From positions 1 through 56,064 of IMG/VR virus record IMGVR_UViG_3300025106_000003: DNA of 56,064 nucleotides. The stretch is one strand, 5' to 3'. This document shows positions 8,211-17,065 of the stretch, piece by piece. A model generated the notes under the pieces. The model was given only the letters and a program-made list of their open reading frames with translations, did not search any database and was not told where the DNA came from. The position numbers and the translations under genes were made by a program. Every line of letters starts with the position of its first letter. The stretch's first letter is position 1. The stretch comes from a virus.

Positions 8211-9218
8211 ATGAGTAATGTTTTAATGATTGAAAGTTGCGAAAAGAAGTCCGTTGCTGATGACTTTTCAAATACGACGATAGTTCACGTAAGGAATTCC
8301 AAAATTCTTCAACGAGAACTCGGTTATGATTTGGTGACGCACGCATCGCAGATCCCGTCAGTCATAAAAAACAGGTATGACCACATCATTTGTCATTACG
8401 CCTCACCGTACATGAAGTACAAAGAGTATCTGGTTCTTCTGGAGTCAAATCCTGACGCCAAACTCCACTGGTTTATGAATGACCACGATGGCGAGGACAA
8501 TATCCTGTTGCGGAATTACCTCAAGCAGACCCACAAAGCTTACAACGTCATCTGCAACAACCCACGCGCAGGTTACAGGCATTGGATTCTCGGTAAAAAT
8601 CTGGAAGAGAAGAAGTTAAATGATTGGCTCACAGAGTGGCACACGCTAAATCTTAATACGTTAATCTTTTCAGGCACATCCTCTTGCGCGCCCCGGCAAA
8701 AAAGCGGCTGTATCTATTTCGGCACATTTCGAAAACACCGTGCGGAAGACATGGCGGCTTTTAACGGAATTGAAAACTACACCATTTCCTCTTCCACTAA
8801 GAACCAGCAAAAATATATCGACGCAGGAATCCAAGCGAAGTTTATAGACAAGCTTGACTGGACAGTTGGAAATGAAACTCTTGCTAATTTCAAGTACTCT
8901 ATTTACTTCGAAGATAAGCATACTCATGAAAACTTCGCATATCTTGCGAATAGATTCTATGAATGCCTTATGACAGATGTCGTTCTTTTCTTTGACAGGA
9001 AATGCCAAAATACCATTGACCGAGCCAGAGAACAGGGATATATTATTGACGAATATCTCATAGTTGATGGGGCAGATGAGATAAATAGAAAAATACGTCA
9101 ACTAGACGCGCTTCCAGAATCGTATGAAATTGCGCTTAATCAACAAAGATTAAATATAGATATTGCAAAAAAAGAAAAACAAGATACACTCAAGATGATG
9201 AGGGAAATACTATCATGA
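8211..9218 (+). CDS. Putative GT-B glycosyltransferase-like protein
   Basis: 335 residues. The N-half has Rossmann-like alternation (HIICHYASPYMKYKEYLVLL, DAKLHWFMNDHDG). The C-half contains GCIYFGTFRKHRAEDMAAF and FKYSIYFEDKHTHENFAYLANRFYECLMTDVVLFFD; the ANRFYE...V stretch resembles the donor-site region of GT-B enzymes that read NRFYEALxxGxVP. No exact family is recognised. It is expressed from its own leaderless promoter and heads a plus-strand operon; its stop overlaps the next start by 4 nt. The glycosyltransferase call rests on these motifs and on the GT-rich surroundings. Confidence 0.5.
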   Translation: MSNVLMIESCEKKSVADDFSNTTIVHVRNSKILQRELGYDLVTHASQIPSVIKNRYDHIICHYASPYMKYKEYLVLLESNPDAKLHWFMNDHDGEDNILLRNYLKQTHKAYNVICNNPRAGYRHWILGKNLEEKKLNDWLTEWHTLNLNTLIFSGTSSCAPRQKSGCIYFGTFRKHRAEDMAAFNGIENYTISSSTKNQQKYIDAGIQAKFIDKLDWTVGNETLANFKYSIYFEDKHTHENFAYLANRFYECLMTDVVLFFDRKCQNTIDRAREQGYIIDEYLIVDGADEINRKIRQLDALPESYEIALNQQRLNIDIAKKEKQDTLKMMREILS

Positions 9219-9532
9219 ACGACGTAGAGAAATCTGCTAAAAAATACGAAAAAATTCTGGATGCGCTTGAGGCGACCATGAGTCGAGGCTCAAGAGTCGT
9301 AGTCAAGCCGTCCCCAGCCCTAAACAACAAGGGTATCATCAATAGCGACCAAACAGGAAGGCTCCAGAAAAATATGTGGGTTGTATTTGAGATCCACTAT
9401 CTCCCAGATGAACTCACAAATATCGTTCGAAGCGAAGCAGAACTCCGTCAGCACGGAATCTTATTTGATAAGAGACTCAGGGGCCAAGTCAGGGATTGGT
9501 ACGTCGATTACTCACTAACAATAAGCGATTAA
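9215..9532 (+). CDS. Hypothetical protein
   Basis: 105 residues, ATGA-coupled to the upstream gene. The N-terminus is charged and helical (MNDVEKSAKKYEKILDALEATM), followed by a mixed alpha/beta domain (MWVVFEIHYLPDELTNIV). No family or motif is recognised. It belongs to the 8211-11608 operon-like run. Confidence 0.5.
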   Translation: MNDVEKSAKKYEKILDALEATMSRGSRVVVKPSPALNNKGIINSDQTGRLQKNMWVVFEIHYLPDELTNIVRSEAELRQHGILFDKRLRGQVRDWYVDYSLTISD

Positions 9533-9536
9533 AAAT

Positions 9537-9797
9537 ATGATTAATAAACTTCCATTTATAGGCTGGGCTTTTAGCTTCATCGCCAGCGTGTCACTTTCGG
9601 TACCTTTCTGGTTCATCTGGACATTTTGCGGCATCGGAGAGAAGTACTTTTACTTTCTGCCCACGGTCTACCATTCCATCCCCTTCTGGAGCAGCGTCGG
9701 GCTTTTCATGGTTGTGGGTATTTTAAAGGCCGTCTTGACTCCCAAATTTGCAACCGTCTCACAGACAGTGAAAAATAACACTAAAGAGGAGGAGTAA
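9537..9797 (+). CDS. Small two-helix membrane protein
   Basis: 86 residues with two hydrophobic segments, about 8-32 (GWAFSFIASVSLSVPFWFIW) and 45-65 (IPFWSSVGLFMVVGILKAVL), and a charged C-terminus (KNNTKEEE). It is likely an inner-membrane protein; holin-like topology is possible but there is no lysis gene beside it. Its 3' end holds the GAGGAG ribosome binding site of the next gene. Confidence 0.5.
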   Translation: MINKLPFIGWAFSFIASVSLSVPFWFIWTFCGIGEKYFYFLPTVYHSIPFWSSVGLFMVVGILKAVLTPKFATVSQTVKNNTKEEE

Positions 9798-9798
9798 T

Positions 9799-10332
9799 AT
9801 GGGCATCCTAAAAAATACAAACTGTTACCTTGTTGGTAATATCGAATATACTCAAGACGCTTATTCGTGGAGGACAATGATCTCCAGAGAATTGGCCGCG
9901 ATGGGGGTAAAAAGCCTAGACCCGAACAAGGACAACTTCATCAATCAAACTTCTGAAAATGAAGATGACAGAAAGAGACTAAAAGATGCTCGCTCTCGTG
10001 GGGAATGGGCCTTTGTTCACGACTACATGAAAAAGGTGATTCGGCGCGACCTGCGCATGGTAGACCTCTCCACCTTCATTGTGGGACGAATTGAGCCAAA
10101 AATGCCAACGTTTGGAACCATCCATGAGATCGTGGAGGCGTCTAAGCAAAGCAAGCCTATCCTTCTTCAAACCGACAGGAAAGATGAATTTCCCCTGTGG
10201 CTGGCCGGACTCGTAAACATGGAAATGGTATTTGAAAGCTGGACGGAGGTATTGATTTATATTCATTCAATTGACGGGGGAAGCGTCAAAGCAGACCCGA
10301 AGTACTGGAAAATTCTCAATAACGAATCATGA
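9799..10332 (+). CDS. Nucleoside 2-deoxyribosyltransferase-like protein
   Basis: 177 residues. The N-terminus (YLVGNIEY) followed by SWRTMISRELAAMGVKSLDPNKDN and the central DLRMVDLSTFIVGRIEPKMPTFGTIHEIVEASKQSKPILL fit the nucleoside 2-deoxyribosyltransferase fold: substrate loop, D-x-V-D strand, then a conserved GTxxE helix. Such proteins cleave or exchange the N-glycosidic bond of deoxynucleosides. It has a strong Shine-Dalgarno (GAGGAG), unlike most neighbours, and overlaps the kinase gene downstream by 4 nt. A role in nucleotide salvage or base modification fits the context. Confidence 0.6.
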   Translation: MGILKNTNCYLVGNIEYTQDAYSWRTMISRELAAMGVKSLDPNKDNFINQTSENEDDRKRLKDARSRGEWAFVHDYMKKVIRRDLRMVDLSTFIVGRIEPKMPTFGTIHEIVEASKQSKPILLQTDRKDEFPLWLAGLVNMEMVFESWTEVLIYIHSIDGGSVKADPKYWKILNNES

Positions 10333-10961
10333 AACAAAAAAAAATATACATTGTAGGTATCGGAGCCACGGCTCGTGTTGGAAAAGATCTGTTTGCAGAT
10401 TATTTTGTAAAGTTTGCGCAAAATTTAGGCTATTCCGCTGGTAAGTATGCACTTGCCTCGGAGTTGAAAAATGATCTCGCGCCATTCTTGAAAGATAAGT
10501 GCGGCATGAACGTATGGACGGAGGAAACTTCGGAAAAGGCCAAATTCCGCGATCTGCTAGTCGCCTACGGAAAAATCCAACGCATGGAATCTCAAGGAAC
10601 ATACTGGACTTCTCTCCTTCTGGAAAAGATCAAGCAAGACGCGATAAATTCCATGAATGATATGGATGATGCCAGAGATTCTTATATCGCTGTGGTATCC
10701 GATATCCGCTATGACTTCTTCCCTAAAGATGAAGCTCACTGGGTTCAGAACAATAACGGCTTCCTTATCTACCTTGACAGGGACGGCATTAGCCCAGCTA
10801 ATATTGACGAGCAGGAAAATGCACCAAAAATCAAAGAAAAAGCAGACCTGTGCGTGTCTTGGGGCAATCGCGGAGAGCCTAATAGGGAAGACATGGATTC
10901 GTATCATGCCAATGTTGTAAAGATGGCTTTTTGTAAATTTATTATGGAGAAAGGTCTATAA
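10329..10961 (+). CDS. Deoxynucleoside monophosphate kinase-like P-loop protein
   Basis: 210 residues. The N-terminal P-loop reads GIGATARVGKDLFADYF (residues ~10-26), the GxxxxxGKD form common in phage dNMP kinases. VVSDIRYDFFP (~residues 123-133) is the substrate-binding strand with the DxRxxxE-like pattern, and FLIYLDRDG follows. It probably phosphorylates dNMPs for phage DNA synthesis, in line with the reductase and dCMP deaminase further down. It starts at an ATG overlapping the upstream stop, with no Shine-Dalgarno. Confidence 0.65.
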   Translation: MKQKKIYIVGIGATARVGKDLFADYFVKFAQNLGYSAGKYALASELKNDLAPFLKDKCGMNVWTEETSEKAKFRDLLVAYGKIQRMESQGTYWTSLLLEKIKQDAINSMNDMDDARDSYIAVVSDIRYDFFPKDEAHWVQNNNGFLIYLDRDGISPANIDEQENAPKIKEKADLCVSWGNRGEPNREDMDSYHANVVKMAFCKFIMEKGL

Positions 10962-10963
10962 TT

Positions 10964-10975
10964 GGTGTATATACT
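10964..10975 (+). promoter_or_regulatory. GTGTA-type promoter element before the sigma factor gene
   Basis: GGTGTATATACT matches a motif seen upstream of many genes here (AGTGTA followed by an AT-rich -10-like core). The sigma factor start is 22 nt downstream, with an AAGGA Shine-Dalgarno between. Confidence 0.4.
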
Positions 10976-10996
10976 GTAAGTAAAGGAACTGATAAA

Positions 10997-11608
10997 ATGG
11001 CTGATAAAACGCAAGTAACGGACTCGACTTTAGCTAGTCGGGTCAAAAAACACAAAGATAACGAAGCATTAAAAGAGCTTATAGCAAGACACTCAGGTAT
11101 ATATACCGCTACTTGTCGAAAATTTTTTAACTCGTCGTCGTATAACTACTTCCAAACAGACCTTCTTTCGGAGAAGGATTTGATTATTTACGAAGCGGCA
11201 CTCACCTACGACAAAACAAAAAAGTGCAAATTCTCAACTTGGCTAGCCAATAGGGCGCGCTACCATTGTTTGAACTCTTTTGCGAAACAGTCTCGCGTAC
11301 TGCATCCAGACGGCGAAAATTCCGAGCAGATTATTTCCGATTCGCATTCTTGCTTACTTGCCAGAGAGGCCGACTATAAAGAGGACAAGGATGAGCAGAT
11401 TCAGCAAATCAGAATGATCCTTGAAGATATGGAGGATGAAAGCGTAAAGAAAGTAATCCAAAAAAAATACTTCGGGAACCAGCGCGGAGAGAACGTGACC
11501 TTTTTAGAGATAGCCAACGAACTCAAGGTTTCCAGACAGACTGTATTGAACTGGCATAAAAAATTCATTAAATATGTTCAGGGAAAAAAGCATCACATCA
11601 AAAAATAA
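10997..11608 (+). CDS. Phage sigma70-family RNA polymerase sigma factor
   Basis: 203 residues. Residues ~25-95 form sigma region 2: LIARHSGIYTATCRKFF, then EKDLIIYEAALTYDKTKKCKFSTWLANRARYHCLNSF, parallel to the FDxxKGxKFSTYAxxWIRxAI motif that binds the -10 box and core polymerase. Residues ~145-195 form region 4 with a helix-turn-helix (TFLEIANELKVSRQTVLNWHKKF). It is short, like alternative or phage sigma factors. It likely redirects host polymerase to phage promoters; the AGTGTA motif is a candidate target. It has its own GTGTA-type promoter and a Shine-Dalgarno. Confidence 0.8.
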   Translation: MADKTQVTDSTLASRVKKHKDNEALKELIARHSGIYTATCRKFFNSSSYNYFQTDLLSEKDLIIYEAALTYDKTKKCKFSTWLANRARYHCLNSFAKQSRVLHPDGENSEQIISDSHSCLLAREADYKEDKDEQIQQIRMILEDMEDESVKKVIQKKYFGNQRGENVTFLEIANELKVSRQTVLNWHKKFIKYVQGKKHHIKK

Positions 11609-11611
11609 TAG

Positions 11612-11643
11612 TTGACATTCAACCCAAAACCAATTAGTATAAT
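11612..11643 (+). promoter_or_regulatory. Promoter placed for a leaderless transcript
   Basis: TTGACA (11612-11617) with either TAGTAT (11635-11640, 17-bp spacer) or TATAAT (11638-11643, 20-bp spacer). The ATG at 11650 is 6-9 nt away. Confidence 0.55.
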
Positions 11644-11649
11644 AACACT

Positions 11650-11943
11650 ATGAGTAATACAAACGAAGAAAAGAAAGACATCGGTGCCCTTTGGGCAAGA
11701 ACATCAAAGGCTGGGGCAACGTTCCTGTCTGGCAAGATCACAGTGGATGGTCAGGAGGTCGAAATTATCGCCTTCAAGAACACGTATAAGAAACCGGGAG
11801 ACAAGACTCCAGATTGGCGCGTGTACCCTAGCACTCCCCTAGGGCAGGGTGCAGGAGCTTCAAAGCCAGCCGCAAAAACTGAGGCAAGACCCGCTAAGGC
11901 CGCAGCCGCCGCAGTAGCACAGGACGACGACATCCCGTTCTAA
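11650..11943 (+). CDS. DUF736-like protein with SSB-type acidic tail
   Basis: 97 residues. Residues 10-58 (IGALWARTSKAGATFLSGKI ... WRVYPS) fit the DUF736 pattern: IGxLWxxTSKxGxxFLSGxI followed by a KNxxKxPGDxxPDWRVY strand. An Ala/Lys/Pro-rich linker then leads to a DDDIPF terminus, the same acidic tip that single-stranded DNA-binding proteins use to recruit replication partners. Together they suggest a small ssDNA-associated protein, perhaps serving as the phage SSB; no other SSB is visible in the window. The binding role is inferred. Confidence 0.65.
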   Translation: MSNTNEEKKDIGALWARTSKAGATFLSGKITVDGQEVEIIAFKNTYKKPGDKTPDWRVYPSTPLGQGAGASKPAAKTEARPAKAAAAAVAQDDDIPF

Positions 11944-11947
11944 TAAA

Positions 11948-13042
11948 GTGTCGAGCAACTTCTCTGTTGAAGCGCCGATAAACACTCTCAGCTTTGGGAA
12001 TGTCGCATTCGGTATCCTAAATGAGCTTCGGGTTAGAGGCTTCGCCCCGCCAATTAAAAGCGTGGGCGATAAGGCAGACCTCTCTAACCTCAGGGAGAAC
12101 CATCCTATTTTTGACTGGGTGGAAAGAGGCATGGCATCTTTTGAGGAGCGACACCAGAGAAGTAGTCCCATCTTGAAGATATGGCACATAAGCAATAGTC
12201 TACAGTCTTATTCAAATAAGCAGTATCTCTTTACCTTTTATGAGTTGGACTCCCCAACTCCTACTGAGGTTAATATCCTTAAAAATCAGGAGAGGGTTTT
12301 AGTCTCTTCGAAATATACCAAAGAGGTGTTCGAAAGTGCTGGCGTTGAAAACGTTGTATATTGCCCTCTCGGATTTGATAGCGAAAACTACCATAAGGTT
12401 TCTGTTCGCCGCCCCACGGCGAAGGTTATTTTTGGTCTAGTAGGTAAGCTTGAAAAAAGGAAGGCTCACCACAAGGTTTTGAAGGCGTGGTCGAAGAGGT
12501 ATGGCAATAACAAAAACTACATGCTCAACTGCGCCATCCAGAATCCTTTCATCTCTGGAGAGGAGCAAAGTCGGGCAATCCTTGGGATGCTTGGAGGGGA
12601 ACGCTTCTTCAACATCAACTTCCTAGGCTTTATGCCCTCAAACGCTCTCTATAATGAGTTTCTTAACTCAAATGACATCATACTTGGCATGTCACACGCA
12701 GAGGGGTTTGGTCTACCAGAGTTCCACTCTTTGGGACTTGGCAAGCACGGGGTTATCTTAAATGCTCACGCTTACAAGGATTGGGCTAACTCCAAGAACG
12801 CGGTTCTAGTAAATCCCACTGGCAAAATTGACGCAGCTGACGGTGTCTTTTTTAGAAACGGTGGAGATTACAATCAGGGTCAATACTACGACTGGAACGA
12901 GGATGAGTTTATTGCCGCCTGCGAGGCCTCTGAAAAGAGATTCCTTGACTCTCCACTTAATGAAGAGGGTTTGAAGCTGCAACAGGAGTTCACTTACTCC
13001 AAGACTTGCGACATCATAGTTCCGCTAGTAACCGCTGGATAA
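11948..13042 (+). CDS. GT4-family glycosyltransferase
   Basis: 364 residues from GTG 11948, 4 nt after the previous gene. It is a GT-B protein: the N-domain has FTFYELDSPTPTEVNIL and VLVSSKYTKEVF; the C-domain has FGLVGKLEKRKAHHKVLKAW and the GT4 donor-site signature MSHAEGFGLPEFHSLGLGK (~residues 250-268), with the E-x7-E spacing. It transfers a sugar from a nucleotide donor; donor and acceptor are unknown. It converges with the next minus-strand GT gene, with an 18-nt overlap of 3' ends. Confidence 0.75.
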   Translation: MSSNFSVEAPINTLSFGNVAFGILNELRVRGFAPPIKSVGDKADLSNLRENHPIFDWVERGMASFEERHQRSSPILKIWHISNSLQSYSNKQYLFTFYELDSPTPTEVNILKNQERVLVSSKYTKEVFESAGVENVVYCPLGFDSENYHKVSVRRPTAKVIFGLVGKLEKRKAHHKVLKAWSKRYGNNKNYMLNCAIQNPFISGEEQSRAILGMLGGERFFNINFLGFMPSNALYNEFLNSNDIILGMSHAEGFGLPEFHSLGLGKHGVILNAHAYKDWANSKNAVLVNPTGKIDAADGVFFRNGGDYNQGQYYDWNEDEFIAACEASEKRFLDSPLNEEGLKLQQEFTYSKTCDIIVPLVTAG

Positions 13043-13852
13043 AATCCTATTTTTCAAGGTCAGGAAATTGGCCCCACGATTCTTCTCAAACATATGTATG
13101 AATGGGATGAATCCGCTCATGGTTCCTTCTTGCAATGCCGCTGTTTGAGCTTTTGTTGGTAGAGGGCTAGTTCCCTTATGGTTGAATGTCATAATTGGAA
13201 AGTCTGAAAAGTTAATTGGCACAAGGCCATTTTTGCTAAATGAGTAAGAAAAGCAAGGCTCATCAACTGCGCCGCCCTCATAAAATCTTTTCATCCCTAA
13301 TTCCGAGTAATTGACGAAGCAGTATTCCGCTTCGCCAAAAATACGAGAAAGCTTTTCGCTGTAATTCTTGTTGAAGAATATCAACCCCCCGTGAGTCTCC
13401 ATCGGAGAAGTGCCTAATCGCCCACAAATTTCTCCCCAGTAACCCCAATGCCATTTGGCATTTTCTTTTGCGCCAAGCAAGCTTACGGGCTGATTATTTT
13501 TCTTTAAAAAATCCCACGCGGCATCTGTAGGAAACGCGCAAAGCATGTCAACATCCAGAAGCATAGTATATTCGTGATTCAAGTACTTTTCAAGGCGCAA
13601 GCGAGGCAACAAACACTTCTTCTCAAAATTTGTCTTACACATTCCAAATAAGGGATCACTCTCAACGTCTATGTGCATAACCCTGTTGAATACTCGGAGA
13701 GATTCTGCGTAGCGAGCCTCCTTGGCTGATCCAGTCAAAATATCTACTGGGCGCGTATCCTTATTCTTCCTCAACGTCAAAATCAAGTCTATCGCATCGC
13801 CAATATACTGACATCCCAAACCCAAAAGGAGATAACCTTCTTTCATATTCAT
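13025..13852 (-). CDS. GT-A glycosyltransferase (GT8-like)
   Basis: 275 residues. It opens with a Rossmann strand (YLLLGLGCQYIGDAIDLILTL). CLLPRLRLEKYLNHEYTMLLDVDMLCAFP (~residues 78-106) carries a DxD metal-binding motif (DVDM), the hallmark of GT-A enzymes. THGGLIFFN is the typical acceptor-side strand and FNHKG is the C-terminal metal ligand region. It lies last in a five-gene minus-strand glycosyltransferase run (17060-13025), with its ATG overlapping the upstream stop by 4 nt. Donor and acceptor are unknown. Confidence 0.65.
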   Translation of the reverse strand: MNMKEGYLLLGLGCQYIGDAIDLILTLRKNKDTRPVDILTGSAKEARYAESLRVFNRVMHIDVESDPLFGMCKTNFEKKCLLPRLRLEKYLNHEYTMLLDVDMLCAFPTDAAWDFLKKNNQPVSLLGAKENAKWHWGYWGEICGRLGTSPMETHGGLIFFNKNYSEKLSRIFGEAEYCFVNYSELGMKRFYEGGAVDEPCFSYSFSKNGLVPINFSDFPIMTFNHKGTSPLPTKAQTAALQEGTMSGFIPFIHMFEKNRGANFLTLKNRILSSGY

Positions 13853-14667
13853 TCTAAAGAGTTAATAATGTCTGCAATTTTACACAGAGCGGCGCGGCGA
13901 GAACAATACTGTTCGGCAAAAACCCTCTGGTTTTGAAGGATGCTTTTTTGAAGACCCAAGTCCCCCTCTATTTTGCGATAGTTTTCTTCAAAGTCCGCAA
14001 AGTCAGAACTCACGGGGATAAAGTGAACCCAAGGTTCCAAAAATGGAAAGAACCACTCTCTATACGTCCTAGCGGTCATAAATACTATTCTATTCGATGC
14101 CAAGAGGAGCTTGAGTCTGGCCGACCAGCCAGCACCTTTTATATCAAAGAGATATTTCCACGAGCGCGCCTGATCCTGCATGGTCATGTATGAACTTGTA
14201 TGCAAATGTAAATTACTTGGATCTTTTCGGTTCCAAGTGTTCTCCCGAAAATCACAGAAGCTGCGATTATGATGTCCGTAACGGAGTAGAACTTCGCGAT
14301 CATAGCAGGTAACAGCTCCAATCCATCCGATCTTATTAGACAAAGGTTCGCCCAAATCAGCTAGAGCTGCGCGCTCGACCTCGTAGTCTGGTATTCCAAT
14401 TTCAGGCCATCCGTCGTACATAAAGTCGGGGAACGCATCGCGACAATCATCCCAAAAAGAGGAAAAATGAAACAAAGGAACGGAAGGTTCGCCCACGGAA
14501 GCCGGGCGATCATCGACATTCAAGATGAAAGAAAAATCTTTAGTTATATTGAATATGGTTACCGCCTCCCTTATCAACTTCTCCATACTTACCCCTCGAC
14601 TTTCATAGCAGTTGACGTGCTGAAAGCCAATCTCCCCTTTCTCCTGCTTTACTTTTAAAATAGGCAT
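13849..14667 (-). CDS. GT90 (CAP10-like) glycosyltransferase
   Basis: 272 residues. Residues ~165-235 (KYLFDIKGAGWSARLKLLLASNRIVFM ... YREWFFPFLEPWVHFIPVSSDFADFEENYRKI) match the GT90/CAP10 signature KYLxxxxGxxxSxRLxxLLxSxSVVxxxxxxxxEWFxxxLxPWxHYVPVxxDxxDLxE. This family includes xylosyl- and glucosyltransferases and capsule or LPS modifiers. The gene is packed tightly between two other GTs (4-nt overlap downstream, 1-nt gap upstream), so they probably build one glycan. Confidence 0.75.
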   Translation of the reverse strand: MPILKVKQEKGEIGFQHVNCYESRGVSMEKLIREAVTIFNITKDFSFILNVDDRPASVGEPSVPLFHFSSFWDDCRDAFPDFMYDGWPEIGIPDYEVERAALADLGEPLSNKIGWIGAVTCYDREVLLRYGHHNRSFCDFRENTWNRKDPSNLHLHTSSYMTMQDQARSWKYLFDIKGAGWSARLKLLLASNRIVFMTARTYREWFFPFLEPWVHFIPVSSDFADFEENYRKIEGDLGLQKSILQNQRVFAEQYCSRRAALCKIADIINSLE

Positions 14668-14668
14668 A

Positions 14669-15352
14669 TTATACCTTGTAGTTATGAACTAGCGTAGCCC
14701 TGTAATCTGCCTCCCGCATCCGCCCATCGACATAATGTACAGGGATATTAGACACCTCTTCCCAGTGACCAAATGTCAATCCGGCCTTCCTAGCAACAAG
14801 TGTGGAAATTAAGTCCATGAAGTAATTGCGTGGAAACTTCTCAAACAAATCTTCAAACATGTAAAAATAGTTCCTTGATATGATTTCCTCAAAATAGCTC
14901 CTCTTGAACATTGTTGCGCCGCAGCCGGTGTGAATATACGGCTTTGGAATACATAGGTACTCGTAAAGGACATGCTCGCCGCCACCACAGAAATTAATAG
15001 GGCCGCTTATGTCAAATTTTGGCTCAATTGTAATCGGCCTATTGGTGAGAACGTCAGTCTCAAGAAGGAGAACGTGGTCATACACATCGTCGCTTAAGGC
15101 GTACTCGAAAAGGACATCGCAGTACTTAGGCCCAAAAGAGCCTACCCCACACGCTGTTTTTTTATGCCACAGATTCTCGTGATGCACAACCTCAGCAATT
15201 ATCCCGTTGGTATTGAAATACGGGGAAGGATCTTCTCCCCCAGAGTTGATCACTCTAATGGGAATATCTGGATTATGCTTCTGAAAATGGCCTAAGGTAA
15301 ACACCGCACGGTCAAAATCGTTACACATGAACATAATTGCTTTTATTTTCAT
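14669..15352 (-). CDS. GT-A-type glycosyltransferase
   Basis: 227 residues. The N-terminus is a nucleotide-sugar Rossmann region (KIKAIMFMCNDFDRAVFTLGHFQKHNPDIPIRVINSGG). Near residue 95 stands HVLLLETDVLT, in the place of the DxD motif (here ETD). HTGCGATMFKRSYFEE is an acceptor-side segment. Member of the 17060-13025 GT run. The exact family is not recognised and the replaced DxD leaves its metal dependence open. Confidence 0.6.
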   Translation of the reverse strand: MKIKAIMFMCNDFDRAVFTLGHFQKHNPDIPIRVINSGGEDPSPYFNTNGIIAEVVHHENLWHKKTACGVGSFGPKYCDVLFEYALSDDVYDHVLLLETDVLTNRPITIEPKFDISGPINFCGGGEHVLYEYLCIPKPYIHTGCGATMFKRSYFEEIISRNYFYMFEDLFEKFPRNYFMDLISTLVARKAGLTFGHWEEVSNIPVHYVDGRMREADYRATLVHNYKV

Positions 15353-15355
15353 AAC

Positions 15356-16303
15356 TTAATTCGATAATTTTTGAAGCATTGGGATATACTCGTTCTTTAT
15401 TATATTTTTCCACGAGAAACGAGACGCGTATTCTCTAATTTCATCTCTGCAAGACAGCGCCAATTTTGCATTTTCAGTGATGCAGTTATTAACATAAGAG
15501 ATATCCTTCAACTCTTCCTCGTCTATAACCTTGATCCAAGGCTTTGAAGTGTCAAGGTTTTGCGCGGCACACTCAGAGATAACCAAGCCCAACCCAGCAG
15601 CCAGAGCCTCTAAGCACACAAGCGGCTGTAACTCCATCTCGCTTAATAACACCAGATTGGAGAATCTTGGAAGATTTTCATTCACCTCTTCCTCAGTCCA
15701 ATTTCCAAGATAATTGGGGTCAGAAGAATCAAAGGAGGGATCTTGAATCGGGCCAGCAAAGAAGCAATTTATTCCAGCGCGTTGGAGTAAAGCCTGACGC
15801 TTAATTGGGGCAACCTTTGCGAGATATATAGAGGCAGGAAGAACTGGCGTGCCAGTGCCAGCGCCAGCGAATCTATCTATATCGACGCCATTAGGGATAA
15901 TATTCACAGAGCGCACACCTATCGAACTAAAGAATTCTGACTCCCAAGATGTCAGAACTGAAAATGTACAATCCGACAAGAAATTACCCGCCACGTTGCC
16001 AAAAAAACCCTTACATGCTTCAAAATTGCCAGCGTGGCTCGTCACAAGCTTAATTGGCGCTCGCAGGAGCTTCATCAATTCAAAATGCTTGCCAAGATGC
16101 AAGTGGATTACATCAGGCCGGAATTCACGATATAGATCTAGGCACTTAAAAGAATCAGCATCATTAAATATTGCGACAGTATGACCTAATTTCTCCAATT
16201 CCGTTTTATACGACCACACGACTCTTTCTAGCGCGCCCCACCCAGAAACTGGAGGTATTGGCATTTCACCGGGCGCAATAAGTAGAAACTTTTTAGCTGT
16301 CAT
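15356..16303 (-). CDS. GT4-family glycosyltransferase
   Basis: 315 residues from the ATG at 16303, which follows the upstream stop directly; an earlier in-frame start at 16339 would overlap that gene. It is a GT-B protein: LIAPGEMPIPPVSGWGALERVVWSYKTELEKLGHTVAIF is the classic GT4 N-terminus with its Gly-rich loop, IPNGVDIDRF the interdomain segment, VLLSEMELQPLVCLEALAAGLGLVISE the donor-site E-x7-E motif. It sits among four other GTs and likely extends the same glycan. Confidence 0.75.
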   Translation of the reverse strand: MTAKKFLLIAPGEMPIPPVSGWGALERVVWSYKTELEKLGHTVAIFNDADSFKCLDLYREFRPDVIHLHLGKHFELMKLLRAPIKLVTSHAGNFEACKGFFGNVAGNFLSDCTFSVLTSWESEFFSSIGVRSVNIIPNGVDIDRFAGAGTGTPVLPASIYLAKVAPIKRQALLQRAGINCFFAGPIQDPSFDSSDPNYLGNWTEEEVNENLPRFSNLVLLSEMELQPLVCLEALAAGLGLVISECAAQNLDTSKPWIKVIDEEELKDISYVNNCITENAKLALSCRDEIREYASRFSWKNIIKNEYIPMLQKLSN

Positions 16304-16304
16304 T

Positions 16305-17060
16305 CTATTTGTGTCTGAAGAAAACGTCTTTTCGATCATTCTCGTATTGTTTGAATTTGCTGGTCACAGGTTCCCCGATCATAATCTTTGAATCCCCAAG
16401 AAGTATCCGAAACACATATTGGCCAACCCACATATCCGCATTGAAAGAGTAGCTTCCCAAAGCAAGCCTTGCCAGACAGAATCTGTCTAGAAATTTTTGC
16501 ATAGCTTTAATCTTACCGCCCACCACGCCCATGTTTATCAACTCAAGCTGCGGCAGCATCATCGAGAGCCATAAGCTGTCACGCCAACCAGCTTTTTCGT
16601 GAAGATCCATGTAGGGGAAATCCGACAGTCCGATGCTATCGTTGCACACAAAAAAATCAACACCTTCATTAGAATCTACCAGAGATGCTGGATTTTGAAT
16701 AACCGTTACATCTGAAGAGTCTGTCAGAAATACAGAATCAAACTCGTTCCACTTAGTATCGTCAAGGTACTTTCGGTAACAGAAAAAGCGCCAATCGTTA
16801 TTGGAGAAAGGGGATGACCCCACCTTTACAAATTGTATCTTATCAGTTGAGTATTCCTTTATAAACTCATCGCTCAAGTTATCGCAAAATATTCTTGCGT
16901 CGATGCCCAGCTCTTTTACAGAGCTATACCAGTTCCATATGTAGGAAATGTCGTTTTGAAGAACACGACCGTCCGCACCCACGCCCTCTATATGGGGGTC
17001 GCCAAGCTGCGGATGTTTGTTTTTTGAAAAATAAGATGTGAATATTGCCGTTCTAGACAT
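16305..17060 (-). CDS. GT-A-type glycosyltransferase-like protein
   Basis: 251 residues from the ATG at 17060. RTAIFTSYFSKNKHPQ opens the fold. WRFFCYRKYLDDTKWNEFDSVFLTDSSDVTVIQNPASL (~95-130) carries a DSSD element in the DxD position, and ELINMGVVGGKIKAMQKFLDRF resembles the acceptor-side region of GT-A proteins. First gene of the minus-strand GT run, with its own promoter whose -10 box is 5 nt before the ATG. No family name can be given with confidence. Confidence 0.6.
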   Translation of the reverse strand: MSRTAIFTSYFSKNKHPQLGDPHIEGVGADGRVLQNDISYIWNWYSSVKELGIDARIFCDNLSDEFIKEYSTDKIQFVKVGSSPFSNNDWRFFCYRKYLDDTKWNEFDSVFLTDSSDVTVIQNPASLVDSNEGVDFFVCNDSIGLSDFPYMDLHEKAGWRDSLWLSMMLPQLELINMGVVGGKIKAMQKFLDRFCLARLALGSYSFNADMWVGQYVFRILLGDSKIMIGEPVTSKFKQYENDRKDVFFRHK

Positions 17061-17065
17061 AGAAT

